64,000 nt of DNA from positions 372,001 through 436,000 of the forward strand of contig JAHCVI010000004.1 of NCBI GenBank assembly GCA_019096155.1, given 5' to 3'. Shown here one piece after another: positions 33,353-44,569 of the stretch. Source of the DNA: Staphylotrichum longicolle (lineage: Eukaryota > Ascomycota > Sordariomycetes > Sordariales > Chaetomiaceae). Every line of letters starts with the position of its first letter. The first letter of the stretch is position 1. The notes beneath the pieces were generated by a model. That model was not told where the DNA came from. It saw only the letters and a list, made by a program, of their open reading frames with translations, and did no database searches. Both the position numbers and the translations under genes were made by a program.

Positions 33353-35440
33353 ATGTCTGCTGCCAGCTCATGCGGTCCGGTGTATGAGCCACTCCGAGGC
33401 GGCGTCGAAGAGATCCGGCTGTTCACCTTCGAGCTGGAGGAGGCCGACGTCCCGGACGGGGACCGAATCCGCTGCAATCTCGAGAACGTGGAGATCAAGA
33501 ATGCCCCGGAATACATTGCGCTCTCGTATGCGTGGGGAGATCCGACAGATACCGTCGAAATCGAGCTCGGCGGCCGGCCCTTTCGAGTGACCACGAGCCT
33601 GGTCCGGGCCCTGAGGAGGATACGTCGCTGGAAGAGCTTATGGCGCTTCTGGGCGGATGCGATTTGCATTGATCAGTCGTCAGTGAGCGAGAAGAACCAC
33701 CAGATACCTCTGATGAGCAAAATCTACTCTCAGGCACGAGGGGTGGTGATGTGGCTGGGCGAAGAGGGCGACGACAGCCAGCTCGCGATGGACCTGATCC
33801 GGCGCTGGGGCAAGGGCGTGTCGACTGCAATGGAGACCGACCGCGACGCGTGCTACCACAACGCGCTGAGGGCCTGCCTGCCGTTGATTGACAATCCCTT
33901 CGACGAGAAAAGCCTCGAGGCGCTGGGTTGTCTGCTCAAGAGGGACTACTGGCGGCGGGTCTGGATCATCCAGGAGGTGGTTCTGGCCAAGAGCCGAATG
34001 ATGCTCTGCGGCGACGCCATGGTGGACCATCAGAAGTTCTACCTCGCCTACACCATCTGGAGCGGCATCCAGCATCTCAACACGGACAAGACTGTCAACG
34101 ATGGGCTCGCAACGTCGTTCACAAGATATCTTGGCTCGCCGTCCGTCGGCGCTCTTGTGAGGCTAGTTTACCAGCGGTCGGCCAGACGACGAGCCGGCCA
34201 GCTCCTCGGGGAAGACATGTTCTCTCTGATTGAGAGCAGCTGGAACTCCCTGTCGAGCGATCCGCGGGATCGCATCTACGGCCTCTTTGGCCTCCTCGAA
34301 GAAAACCGCCCGCTGCCAATCCCCATCGACTACGGGATCGCGCCCGATAAGATCCACTTGGCCTTTACTACGGGGTTGATTCAGACGTCTGGGCGGCTGG
34401 ATGCCATCTCGCTCAGCCGCTTCGGGTTTGAAGACCCGTCCTCGCCTCCGCGTCTCCCGAGCTGGGTCCCCGACTTCCTCGCTGGGCCGGAAGCGCACAC
34501 CCACGTCGCGTTTATGGATGCCGGATACCAAGCTTCGGGAGACTCGGCTGCCGAGTTTTCCCTTTGTGCGCCCGGCCTACTTGCGTGCAAGGTGGTCATG
34601 TGCGGCGAGATCGCCGCCGTCTGCGACTCGGGCTCGAACAACCTCTTGGGCGATCCGGCCCAGAACTGGGTGTGGAGCTGGCTGGCCACCGCGAAGGCGC
34701 ACTGCAAAACCGATGACATGCACCCAACCGGGGTTCCCTGGAGGCAGGCATTTTTCCGGACACTCGTGGCGGACTACTCCATGGCCAAGCCGGGCAAGGC
34801 GCAGTTTGGCAACCCGGAAGCCGAGATCAGTTTCTATGGCCGCGCCGAGGGCTTCATGACCTTCATGCGGTCGTATGCCCTTGAGCGGGCCAAGCCCTTT
34901 CTGGAAAGCGGGATCGAGATGCCACCGGAGCCGTTTTCCATCTCTCTAACGGCGGATGCCTCGTCTCTGTTCAACCTTGACACGCTGCGGGATGAACATG
35001 CCCTCGGCGACGAAGTCTGCGGCTGGATGTGCAATTCGTCCACGACCAAGGATGAGACGATCAGAAAGCATCTCCTGGCCATGTTCTGCGGGGATCCCGG
35101 GTCGGGGGCGCCGTACGCCATCGAATGGCCGTACGATGAGTACGCGTGCCAGGCGGACACCATGCACCTCCACAACCTCCTGGTTGCCATACGTGTGACT
35201 ACAGGGGGTCGGTCTTTCGCTGTCACCCAGGATGGATACATGGGGCTTGTTCCCCGATTCGCGCGGAAAGGGGACGTGATCTGCGTGCCTTTGGGGTGCC
35301 GCGTCCCGATCGTTGTTCGGAAGGATGGACCAACTCACATCGTGGTTGGCGACTCTTATGTCTTTGGGCTGATGAGGGGCGAGATGCTGGCGGAGGTCGA
35401 CGCCGGGAAGCGGCAGGTCACGGAGCTGATACTTCAGTAG
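33353..35440 (+). CDS. HET-domain (heterokaryon incompatibility) protein 2
   Basis: Single-exon HET-domain protein of 695 residues from ATG 33353 (MSAASSCGPVYEPLRGG). The order of motifs matches HET gene 1 at 17.4 kb: YEPLRGGVEEIRLFTF; YIALSYAWGDPTDTVEI; FWADAICIDQSSVSEKNHQIP; MSKIYSQARGVVMWLGEEGDD; YWRRVWIIQEVVLAKS; and DPRDRIYGLFGLLEENRPLP. The C-terminal block that is frame-shifted in gene 1 is intact here (GDVICVPLGCRVPIVVRKDG, ending QVTELILQ). Such proteins can mediate vegetative incompatibility, but nothing shows which genes or alleles this one would recognise. No signal peptide or membrane segment is seen. Confidence 0.92.
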   Translation: MSAASSCGPVYEPLRGGVEEIRLFTFELEEADVPDGDRIRCNLENVEIKNAPEYIALSYAWGDPTDTVEIELGGRPFRVTTSLVRALRRIRRWKSLWRFWADAICIDQSSVSEKNHQIPLMSKIYSQARGVVMWLGEEGDDSQLAMDLIRRWGKGVSTAMETDRDACYHNALRACLPLIDNPFDEKSLEALGCLLKRDYWRRVWIIQEVVLAKSRMMLCGDAMVDHQKFYLAYTIWSGIQHLNTDKTVNDGLATSFTRYLGSPSVGALVRLVYQRSARRRAGQLLGEDMFSLIESSWNSLSSDPRDRIYGLFGLLEENRPLPIPIDYGIAPDKIHLAFTTGLIQTSGRLDAISLSRFGFEDPSSPPRLPSWVPDFLAGPEAHTHVAFMDAGYQASGDSAAEFSLCAPGLLACKVVMCGEIAAVCDSGSNNLLGDPAQNWVWSWLATAKAHCKTDDMHPTGVPWRQAFFRTLVADYSMAKPGKAQFGNPEAEISFYGRAEGFMTFMRSYALERAKPFLESGIEMPPEPFSISLTADASSLFNLDTLRDEHALGDEVCGWMCNSSTTKDETIRKHLLAMFCGDPGSGAPYAIEWPYDEYACQADTMHLHNLLVAIRVTTGGRSFAVTQDGYMGLVPRFARKGDVICVPLGCRVPIVVRKDGPTHIVVGDSYVFGLMRGEMLAEVDAGKRQVTELILQ

Positions 35441-35606
35441 GGACACCGACAGCCAGGGGCAGCGAGGGTTGATAACGGGAACGAGGACGGGAGCTTGCGT
35501 CATAAAGTGCCAGCAACTTTCACGAACTCCAAAACGGAGGGAGACAATACAATCTCTTATTCCATGCACGGCATACTGAACGGCCCATCACCTAGCAAAA
35601 ATAGCA

Positions 35607-38457
35607 CTACGCCTTGGCCTGGACAACCAGCAAGTCCACCACCAGCCCCGACGCAACCAAGTGCGCCCCCACGGCTCCCAACCCCTCCCTCACCTCCTCA
35701 ACCACCCTGTAGGACGGCTTCCCCCCGACGGCCTCCGCCCCCGCCCGCCGGCCGAGCACGATCAGCTTCCGCGAGCTGACCTCGCGGGACTCGGGCTGCA
35801 TCTCGGTCGCGGCGCGCTCCAGCGCCGCCTCGTACCCGTCATCCGCCACCACCGTCTCAAACTTGACGCGGGAGGCGCGCTCGTCGCTGCTGCCCATAGA
35901 CGACGCGGCGACGGACGCGAAGTAGCTGTCGCTGTCGGACGACGACGACGACGACGAGGAGGAGGGCGGGGCGAAGCGCACCGCCGTGGCGGTGACGTCG
36001 GGCTTCTCGCAGAGCTGCAGGACGACGGTGAGAGCGAGCTCGTCGTCGCGGCCGCCAAAGTACGCGAGGAAGATGTGGTGCGAGAGGCTCGTGACGGGGG
36101 ATATGAGGACGTCGCTCTTAATGTCGCTGAGCGAGTAGGCGCGCGTCAGCTTCACGCGTTGCGGGGTGTGCGTGCCCGAGTGTGTGCTGATGGCCTTGGG
36201 GAAGAAGATGCCGATGTTGGACTCGGTGTTCTGGAGAATGGGTCTGATGATGTTGTTGTAGGAGGGGTCGAGTTTGTGCACGTTCACGGCCTCTGCAATG
36301 GATTGTGTGGTTCCCGAGGTTCCGGTCTTATCCCAAGGGATGAGGACGAGGTCAGAGGAGATGGCGGACGACTTGGACACGAGGGCCTCTGCGAAGCGTG
36401 TCTCGGGCATGACGGCAACCTCGCCGGACACAGCAATCTTCAGCAGCTGTCCCAGGGTGCGGAAAATGTTGACGACAGGATCAAGCTGGCTGTACTCATC
36501 GACTTGCGAGACGGTCATGACGGACGAGTCGCGGTCTGTCAGCTGAAGGAGGCGGATTCCGTGTGCCCGGACTCCCTTCCCGCCCGCATGGCCGTCGTTT
36601 TGGGGATCTTGTGTCCTGTCTGCTGGGTGGCTCTGAGACGCCGTCGGGATGCCAAACAGGGACACAAGATCGAGAATGGACGGCATGCTATCCAGTGTAA
36701 GGTGGACCAATAAACGGCGAATGCGATCTGTAGGACCCTGTCTGCTTGGTTTCGGCTCGTCATTCCCGCTTGTCGAAGACGGGAGCGGCGCGCCGGTATC
36801 CCAGTCAATCTCTCCCCGTCTCCAGGCCTTCAGCTTCTCCTGGTACCACGGGGGATACAAAAGTGTAGCAAGGGGTGTGGTGGCAAATGTGGTGAGGAGA
36901 GCCATGACGACGAAGATGGTGAACGTCCTCGTGCTGAGAATCCTGGCTTGTAAACCAATGTTCTTTGTCCAGTTAGCAGTCTGCCGGCGTGTCTCTGTGC
37001 TTGAAGGGAGCATACCAAAACAATAAGCTCAACCAAACCCTTGCAGCTCATCAGTACTCCGATGGAGAAGGATTCTCGCCAAACCAGGCCGTTCAGCCGG
37101 GCTGCCACGGATGCTCCGATGACCTTGGTGAAGAAGGCAACCAGAGTGATTGCAACGACATAAACCCAGGCCATGCCGGTGTCCAACAGACCCAGGTTTG
37201 TGTTTAAGCCGGAGAGGGTGAAGTAGAGCGGCAGAAAAACGGCTCCGATCAGATCTTCGAGCTTCTCTGTGACTTTGATGTTGAATCCGCCCTCGCGAGG
37301 CAGGATCAAGCCGACCATGAAGCCGCCAAAGATTGCGTGAACGCCAATGATGCCGGTGAAGAAAGCGGATGCCAGAGCCAAAAGGAGGATCACCGATATT
37401 ATGGTCTGGGATGGGCCATCCTCGATGCTCCCCGTCCGGCGTAAGAGCCACGTCAGGGCCGGCTTGACGAGATAGATGAGCAGAAGCAGGTAGGCCACGC
37501 AGGCCATCAGAATCCACAGAGACGCGAGACCGCTTCCCGCGTTGACCAAGGTGACGCAGAGGGCAAGGAGAATCCATCCTGCGCAGATGATCGTCGTCAA
37601 TTATTCATTCGATCTGCTCGGAGGCACGGCCAAGGGGAACGTACCAACCACATCGTTTGCGACCCCAGCTGAGAGCGTAATGACGCCGACGGATGTGTCC
37701 AGCAATTTCAATTCCGTCAAGATACGGCATAGGACTGGGAACGCCTAAAACGCCAAAGACACCATTGTTAATTTCAAGCCAGCGCAGGCCGGCGAGGGCT
37801 TTGCGTACCGTGATTGCGATGGCCACGCCGATGAAGAGCATGTATACGCTAAAGCCGATGCTCAAGATGCCCTCGTCGCCGGAAAACTGATGGTACAATC
37901 CCCATGCAAGGGCGCACCCCAGGCCAAACGGCAAGGCCAGACCGGCAAAGGCGACCGACGTGGCCACCCTCCAGTTGCTGGCGAGGAAGCGGACGTCGGT
38001 CTCGAGCCCGATGAGGAACAGATACAAGACGAGCCCGAGGTTGGCCACCAGGGTGAGATTTGGGATAGACTCGGCGGGAAAGATGGCGGCCCGAAACCCA
38101 GGGATCCTGCCCATGACCGACGGCCCCAGGATGATGCCGCCGACGACTTCAGCGATAACCCGCGGCTGGCGGATCTTTTGGAGCGGCCAGTGGAGCAGGT
38201 GACACACGATGATGATCAAGCCGGCCTATAAGTCCAATCAGACACGGCAAGATTACCTAGGTAGGTATCAGGAGCACATGTCTTGAGCAACCGACCTGGA
38301 TGATGAAGATTGTAATTGGGTCCTTTGGGTTGTACACGGTCGGGTTGGCGCCCTCAATGACGCCGCCCTGCGACGGCGCTCGGTTCCCGCCGCCCGTGGA
38401 CGTCGGACGCGCCGAGGTGGCCGTTGCCGAGAACGAACTCGCCAATATGGTCGACAT
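35607..38457 (-). CDS. kha1: KHA1-like K+/H+ antiporter (CPA2 family)
   Basis: Monovalent cation/proton exchanger, by homology in an endomembrane and active in K+ and pH balance. Exons 38457-38296, 38225-37809, 37744-37645, 37578-37016 and 36962-35607 give about 865 residues, the normal KHA1 size. The N-terminus is Ser/Thr/Gly-rich. It is followed by about twelve TM helices with CPA2 landmarks RQPRVIAEVVGGIILGPS, AFPVLCRILTELKLLDTSVG, GVANDVVGWILLA (ND ion-binding motif) and HAIFGGFMVGLILPR. The soluble half (from about residue 420) resembles a USP-like regulatory domain and includes a Ser/Asp run coded by GAC/TCG repeats. The stretch between 37808 and 37745 reads open but is an intron; removing it restores AITAFPVLCR. 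It converges with HET gene 2, leaving 166 bases between the stops. Confidence 0.93.
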
Positions 38458-39285
38458 TGTTCCTCGAGACAAGAATGTGCGAGGAAGGTTGACGAGCGGA
38501 GTTGGGAGCTTGAGGGATGATGTGGGCAGTCAGATGCTGCGGGGCTATACTTATCAAATGCATCAAGACGAGCTTGGCCTTCATCCTTCACACCGCCTGC
38601 ATCGCGTGGTCCCCAACTCCCCCGATTGCTGGTTCCCCTTTAAGCTGACTACATACATGCGTCGATACTGTTCCGGGCAAGCCCACCCTGCAGCAGGGAA
38701 GGTCTGGTGCTCTGTGGTCCCCGCAATCCGCTTGCATCTAGGCTGACGTATCGGATGGCGTGATAGCTACCGGACCAGGTCTGGCCAGGAGGGTCACACC
38801 AACCCCCTGATGACCCAAGCCACCAACAACACCCGCAGCCAAGCCCTCCACATTCGCGAGCTGGTCCCCGCATTGGATGGCGATGTGTTGTGAGGAGACG
38901 TACGGACCGCCCAGCAACCCGGGGTTGGAGGTTGAAGATGGGGTGCAGAAGGATTGAACGACGTCGGCAGGGGGAAAGGTGGTGTCCCTTGTGCACATGG
39001 TCAAGCGCCGTCTGCTCACACTCGAGCAAACAAACCCAGGAACTTGGTTCATTGGTTGCCAGTTGTCGAATGAACTGCCCGTTGCAATGAACACTTTGCG
39101 GCTGGTCCCGTCTTTGTGATTACCTTGTGCCGCGACTTGCAAAGGCGGAGGAAGTTGAGTACGTAGAGTGTTCTGAGAGGAACCGAGGCGCGCATCACCC
39201 CCATGTACAAGCCCCTGGATTCAATCTTGTGCTCTGGCGAGACTTTGAGAGGCCCTAGATTCTTGAATTTCTTGCCCCTCCCCCG

Positions 39286-39443
39286 TCAATTTGGCATCCG
39301 CTCTCAAAGATCTCATTCACATTGTCTATCGTGGCACACTTCTCCCGCGCAACGCTGCCCGCCAGCTCCTCTAGCTCCTCCTTTGACTTGCCCGTAAACT
39401 ACATGACCCACTCGAGATACTCGTTCATCAATGACTCCCTCAA
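39286..39443 (-). pseudogene. Relic of the 3' end of the GH5 glycosidase gene
   Basis: About 155 bases align by eye at roughly 80% identity with the last ~50 codons of the GH5 gene (44568-44735), in the same orientation. Translated on the minus strand it reads SLINEYLEWVM, stop, FTGKSKEELEELAG, then EKCATI. The intact gene reads LMSEYLGWEMAELFEGKTEEELEELAS and EKCVTR. It has an in-frame stop, a six-base deletion and an extra base (frameshift), and nothing similar continues upstream. It is a dead partial duplicate about 5 kb from the source gene. Confidence 0.8.
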
Positions 39444-39733
39444 AGCTGGATGTATTGCACCGTGTTCTATGCTGCTCTTCACACTGTACCATCCTGTTCT
39501 GGTCTGGTCTACCTGCGGTCAGTGCTCAGTGCAACATGCCCCGGCCAACCCCGCCTTTTCAGCTCAGCGCTTAGCCCTCAGTTTCAGCCGGGACAAGCCA
39601 GTTTGCGTCTGATCTGGAGCCTTTTGCTTTGTTCTTGTGCCCATCCATCACTGCACACCTGACCTAAGGTCCGTTGCCCGCCTTACCTCACCTCACGTGA
39701 GGTCCTGGATTAGGTACAATTGAAGTCGGAGAG

Positions 39734-39739
39734 TATATA
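39734..39739 (+). promoter_or_regulatory. TATA-like box of the Fig1 gene
   Basis: TATATA lies 35 bases before the ATG at 39774. It is close to the start codon, so the 5' UTR would be very short if this box is used. Confidence 0.35.
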
Positions 39740-39773
39740 CCTCGAAATACCGCGGAACAAAGCAGACGAGAAA

Positions 39774-40921
39774 ATGGCAGGAAGCAACAGGTAAACATCC
39801 CCAGCCTTTTTTTTTTTTTTTTCTCTCTTTTCTTATTTTTTTTTTCCTCAATCTTCCATGAAACACAACCATTTCAAACATCACATCACCCTCATCTGTC
39901 ATACTTTCAACTTGATCTCAATATCCCTTATTCTGGTAACAAGACACTAACAAGACATAGCACTAGAAGCAGTAGAAGCCTCCCGTTCCGAGTGAGGTGG
40001 AGACTGGCGTGGTACAGATACATCCCGTTCCTGGGATACCACCACGTCCTCATGATCATCTCTGTCACAAGCATCATCCTCTGGTGTAAGTCCCCACTTA
40101 GTTCTGCCTCCCTTAGGCACAAACCCTGACAGAGAACAAAAAGCTATCCTCCTAGCAGGATGCACATCCTACAGTCTCAAAGACATGCCGCTTCTTTCTC
40201 TATCATACAAACAAGACGCCATAACTCCGTCCGAAAACCCCCTGCAACTCAACCACGACATGGGAGATACCTTTGCCGGCCCTATCAGGAACGATTCCCT
40301 ATCGCGAATTCGGCAGGTGAACGTCGGCTTCATGGCCATGTGTCTCAAGTTGCATCCCGGCACCTGGATCTGCGGCACGAGCGCCCAGGACATGGCCAAC
40401 GGGCTGGTCGGGGATGCCGCCACGGACCCGCTCAACTTGATTTATATCGCCGAGACCGTGCGGTCTCGCGTTTTGTTTTTTGGGCTACTGTGAGTTGTCT
40501 CTCCCTCCCTCAGATGTTTCCATCTGGAACAGAGGCTAAAGCAGTCAGGTTCGTCGCCATCATCTTCACCTTTGTTGGAATCCTCCTCCTCGCCACGTTC
40601 CCCGGTTGGCACGAGGAGGAAGACTCGGACGGCTCCATCAGGGAGATCAAGCCCTTCCCTTCTCGTGCAGTGAGCAAGATCGCCGTGGGCCTCTTCGCAC
40701 TCGCCTTCCTGCTCTCTTTTATCACCGTCCTGTGGCAGCACCTCGGGAGCGCCGCCACGTACACCCTCGTAAAGACGCTGACCTACGACACCATCGACGC
40801 CAGCGTCGGCGCCGGGGCCATGGCACTAGGATGGGTCGGTGTCGGGTGCACCGGCGTCGTCACCATTGGCTTGCTGATTATGCTACTCTCGATCCGGGTC
40901 ATGAACAGCGTGATGGATTGA
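39774..40921 (+). CDS. fig1: Fig1-family membrane protein (mating Ca2+ influx/fusion)
   Basis: Four-TM protein of the Fig1 family, which in yeast and filamentous fungi supports low-affinity Ca2+ uptake and cell fusion in mating. Exons 39774-39790, 39961-40085, 40156-40489 and 40549-40921 give about 282 residues. The first exon is only 17 bases (MAGSN plus two bases) and the next intron contains T-rich runs. The protein shows a first TM helix (YHHVLMIISVTSIILW), a GCTSYSLKDMPLLSLSY stretch typical after TM1, the Fig1 signature VGFMAMCLKLHPGTWICG with two cysteines, then three more TM helices (FVAIIFTFVGILLLATF; KIAVGLFALAFLLSFITVLW; VGVGCTGVVTIGLLIMLL). The acceptor at 40548 rather than 40513 is needed to keep the frame (LFVAII). 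Confidence 0.87.
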
Positions 40922-40978
40922 GACAGGATCAGTTTGAGAGAGTTGAATGGTATGTACCACTAGACGAGGCTATTACGG

Positions 40979-43900
40979 TCATAGAGATGGCAACCTTGAA
41001 GACGATACGTCACTGTCAGTGATGGTGCCCTTGACGTTCCGACCCGCGGCCGTGACCATCTTGTAAAGCCAAAACGTAATGACGCTCGCCACACCCAAGA
41101 GCACCAGCGGAATCGTGATCGAAACCTTGACCGTGCTGTCCAGCCCGAGCCCCCAGATGGTGCCCAGGAGTATCCCCATCAAGAAGAGCACCAGCCACAC
41201 CGACAGCGGCATCCCGAGAGCAAAGATCCGCAGTCGTCTCAGCCAACCCCACACTCGGTCCTGGTTGAAAATGACAAAGATGAAGGGGATGGAGAGACCG
41301 GCAGATATGCTCACTGCCAATGGTTAGCAAGCAAAGTTTTTTGGAGCGAACAAGTTTTTTGTGCTTACACATGTATGTGAGCACGTAGCCGAGCTCGAGT
41401 TTACCATTCTCATTGACGGGAAACACGTCGATATTGATGGCAAAAAAGGCTGCCATGAATGACAAGGGAAGCTGTTTGCACGTTAGTTTCACCTGGGGTT
41501 CCTAGCAATACAGGGACGCGGGGCGGACGTACGAATACAATGGTGACGACGGTAAAGAGAAGAACCGTTCTTCCCTGCTTGATTGCCTGTCCCGTCAGCT
41601 CCTGGGCTTCCTTGGATTGTACGGCCCCCTCTTCGGCGTGGCGGGCGAGGATATGCGTCTGTTTCCGCATGGCAAGCGCCTCCAAGATGCTCGCTTGCTT
41701 CTGCTTCAGGTCGATAAGGTGGTACAGCTGTCCCAGCGTGAGCATTTGTTCGTCATCACACGGTACGGTGAGTGATCCGAGAGATGTATTACTTACCAAC
41801 TGGCTCGTCCTCATCGCCATGGCTTCCATCTTCTCGATCCGGCGTAGATGTCCCTCGAGCACACGGTTCTGGGCAAGCGGAGCGGACCGTGTCCCATCCT
41901 TTGCCAGTGCCTCGTCCATCTGCCGGAGCACCTCGCCCTGGTCCTCCAGAACCAGCTGGAGAATGCTCAGCTCGTCGCGGATGTCCTCAATCTCGACAAA
42001 TTGTTGCGTCTCCACCTCGATGCTCAGATCGTCTCCCGTGTCAGCCGAGTCGCCCATGGAGCCAATCTCGGGAGCACGAAACATGGAGCCTAGCTCGTCC
42101 AGTTCATTGCCGGGCGGCGAGGCTCTGGTTGGCCGGAAGCGCTGCAGTTGTCTGGCGCACTCGTCTCGCTAACTCTCGCAGGTGGTGTTAGCTCTCTTAT
42201 CAACGTGGTTTACACAACAACACCTCTTGGGGCCACTGACCACGTTCCCGATGGACCGCTCAAAGAAGTCAAGGAATTGATAGTCTTCCGGGACCCGGTG
42301 CGGATCGAACGTGTCGACGCAGAAAGTCGTGATGGTGCGTGCCAGCTGGAAAACAGACGTCACGGGTGCCCTTGTGTCCGAATCGAGGTGCGCAAGAAGC
42401 CTCTGGTGTATGTCCAGGGGATTTGCATCATCGGCTTTCAACACGACAGAGGGCGGCCGCCCCTGGCCTCCTGAGCTTGGGGGCGCCAGGTTTGGGATAG
42501 GGGGATGCGCAGAAAGCGCAAGGGGTGATGACCTTCGGCGGCGATCTTTGTGTTTCTTTCGGCTCTTGTGAGTTGTGGTATGACCTCGACGCTCCGCCCT
42601 TGCTCCAGCTTTGCCTCTGTCTCCCTTTCGCGGCTCGATGGCGCGAACATCTACATCTGAGGGCCAGACTGTAGGGAGGCAGCTTGTGACGGTGTCTAAG
42701 AATTACCCAGGTAAGTCAGCTGAGTGAGCGACGTTCAAAGGGGATGAATATCAAAGCTACGTACGGTTGGATATAATCCATACCCAAAGCTGGTCCACCA
42801 TGAAGAGTTTCGGGTCCGTGTCAGGTGTCCTGGACGTGTACCGGAGCACGACTTGGTCCTTGTCCCGTTGGCGAATACTCCCGGGATGAGTGTAAAAGTA
42901 TTGGTCGAGGGTTCGGCGCGGCTGCAGGCGCGGAGCTTCACCTTCTTTCCGAGACCCGATGTACTCGGATAGAAGACGCCGGTGGATCTGCCTCGGAGTT
43001 AATCCTGGGCTGAGGTTGTCTTCGTGATCTTTGATCGCCTCTGGCTCCAAGCTGCCGGTCGCGTGCTGGTCATGTACTGTGCGAGCACCGGTGACAGGGT
43101 CGTCATCGTTCTGGATCTGGGAGCTGCCTGCTGCGCGGGAAGGATTTTCTGTTTCGTCGTTCAGCGCCTGTGATATGTTTTCGGCTGTTTCTGGAATAGG
43201 GGGCATCCAGGCCGCTGCTGGAGTTTGAGAAGGCTTGCCCTCCAAAGCTGCGTCAATGGTTTTCGTCATGTCATCAAATGCTTCCTCTGTCTCAAAATGG
43301 AGGAACGGTATCTAGACGTTGATCAGTACAGGGTTAGTTTCCCAGGAGGTATCCATCGGCACCCACAACTGAAAAGACGTAGTCGGCCCCATCCTCATCC
43401 GCCACATCATTGGCGTCAGTCTGAGGTTCAAGTCAGCGAGAACCCAGAGAGCTGCTGTCGGGCTTGAAACACCCACCTTGGCCGGGGAGCATGTGGTTCC
43501 CGGCCGCTTAAATGTCAATCGTCCAACTTTAGTCTGCGGGTGCCGATTGCGAGATAAACCAAGCTTGTGCTTGAACTCATCAGACAGTAGCCGTGTGGCA
43601 TGGTTGCCCTCAGCCATGCAACGCCGCAGGAGATCCTTGAGACTATTAGTCCTTGTTTGGGTAGGTACCTAGGGGATGATGCTCCCTTACCTCGACCCAT
43701 TCCAGCTTTATGAGAGGAGATAGAGTCAGCATCCTCACGGTCACACTTGCACAGCAGAAGAGAACACACATTGTTGGCCGGCAGGTGGTACCATCGAAAA
43801 CTCGGTTCCGTGTCGGTCAAATGGTAACCCCTTGCAGCGTCCATAATGGCGTGTGGCCCACTCCCATAGATGAGGTCATACACCGAGGCGTTCACTTGGA

Positions 43901-44240
43901 TCCGCTGTTCAGATGCGCCGACGAAAAAGTCCATGATGGTCGCCTGGAGCCCCCGGCACGTGGCCATCCTGGCCTCCTGCTGGTCCGGGGGAGGGAAGGG
44001 CGCGGCGAACTCAGGCACAGGCGGCGGAAACTGTGCAGATTTCGGGGACGTGATGCGAGGGCCTTGGTGTAGTTGGGACGTCTTCACGGGCACGGGGATC
44101 GTCTCGTTGTCGTCCTGGGCAGCATGCCGGTCAACAACAGCATTGTCCGTGTCGCCATGGCCGCCGCCGTCGCCGACCCCATTATGAATCGACCCCCCGA
44201 GGCCCTCGCCTGTCTCGTGGGTTGGCAGCGGCTCAGCCAT
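40979..44240 (-). CDS. CorA-like Mg2+ transporter family protein, ten exons
   Basis: Large fungal protein with a CorA-like C-terminal membrane domain; transport activity is unproven. Exons: 44240-43770, 43705-43691, 43635-43477, 43420-43367, 43311-42765, 42695-42241, 42168-41797, 41727-41533, 41471-41369 and 41313-40979, about 901 residues. Exon 2 is only 15 bases and supplies LEWVE, completing HLPANN-LEWVE-DLL, a conserved block of this family. Further landmarks: IPFLHFETEEAFDDM, QLWVWIISNHTVTSCLP, and the coiled-coil arm RDELSILQLVLEDQGEVLRQMDE. TM segments follow: RTVLLFTVVTIVF-LPLSFMAAFFAI, SISAGLSIPFIFVIF and VSITIPLVLLGVASVITFWLY. The GMN pore motif of true CorA is not present. All ten exons join in frame. 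Confidence 0.87.
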
Positions 44241-44569
44241 TTCCGTGATCGACTCTCGGGCACCATCCCCTGACTCGACTCTGGGCGCCAAGCGTGAAAA
44301 AGATGTTTTGGCGACGCGACGTTGACCCCCACGCCCCAGCCGTCTGCGAGCTGAGCCGATGCGTGGGGGACATCCACGGCAGGGAATTAATTACCCATGG
44401 ATACCTAATTGGGTTGGCCCCAGACGCGCACACGGATTGAGTGGGTTGAACCAAGCGATCTGTGGGTTGTTCGAGGTCCGACTCATAGACCAAACAATAT
44501 TATAGGTTGTAGGTAAGGTAGGTTATACAGACTTGTACTCTGACGAAAGCCCACCGAGTTCTCTCCTCC
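44241..44569. other. Short intergenic region
   Basis: Lies between the CorA-like gene start and the GH5 stop. Nothing beyond presumed promoter and 3' flank is visible. Confidence 0.4.

Larger units (their letters stand above)
38458..39773. other. Intergenic region containing a GH5 gene relic
   Basis: About 1.3 kb. Contains the decayed GH5 fragment listed separately and the Fig1 promoter. A minus-strand open frame at 38738-39142 lacks an ATG near its start and any family resemblance, so it is not called. Confidence 0.4.

Noticed and set aside
35661..36713. Forward frame of 350 codons opposite the antiporter
   Set aside because: Antisense shadow; the minus strand encodes the conserved antiporter C-terminal domain in frame with its upstream exons.
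37745..37808. Open stretch that would extend antiporter exon 2
   Set aside because: It lies between a GTACGC donor and a TTTTAG acceptor; removing it restores the conserved AITAFPVLCR block.
38738..39142. Minus-strand frame of 134 codons
   Set aside because: Begins at TTG, has no recognisable domain and lies next to eroded sequence.
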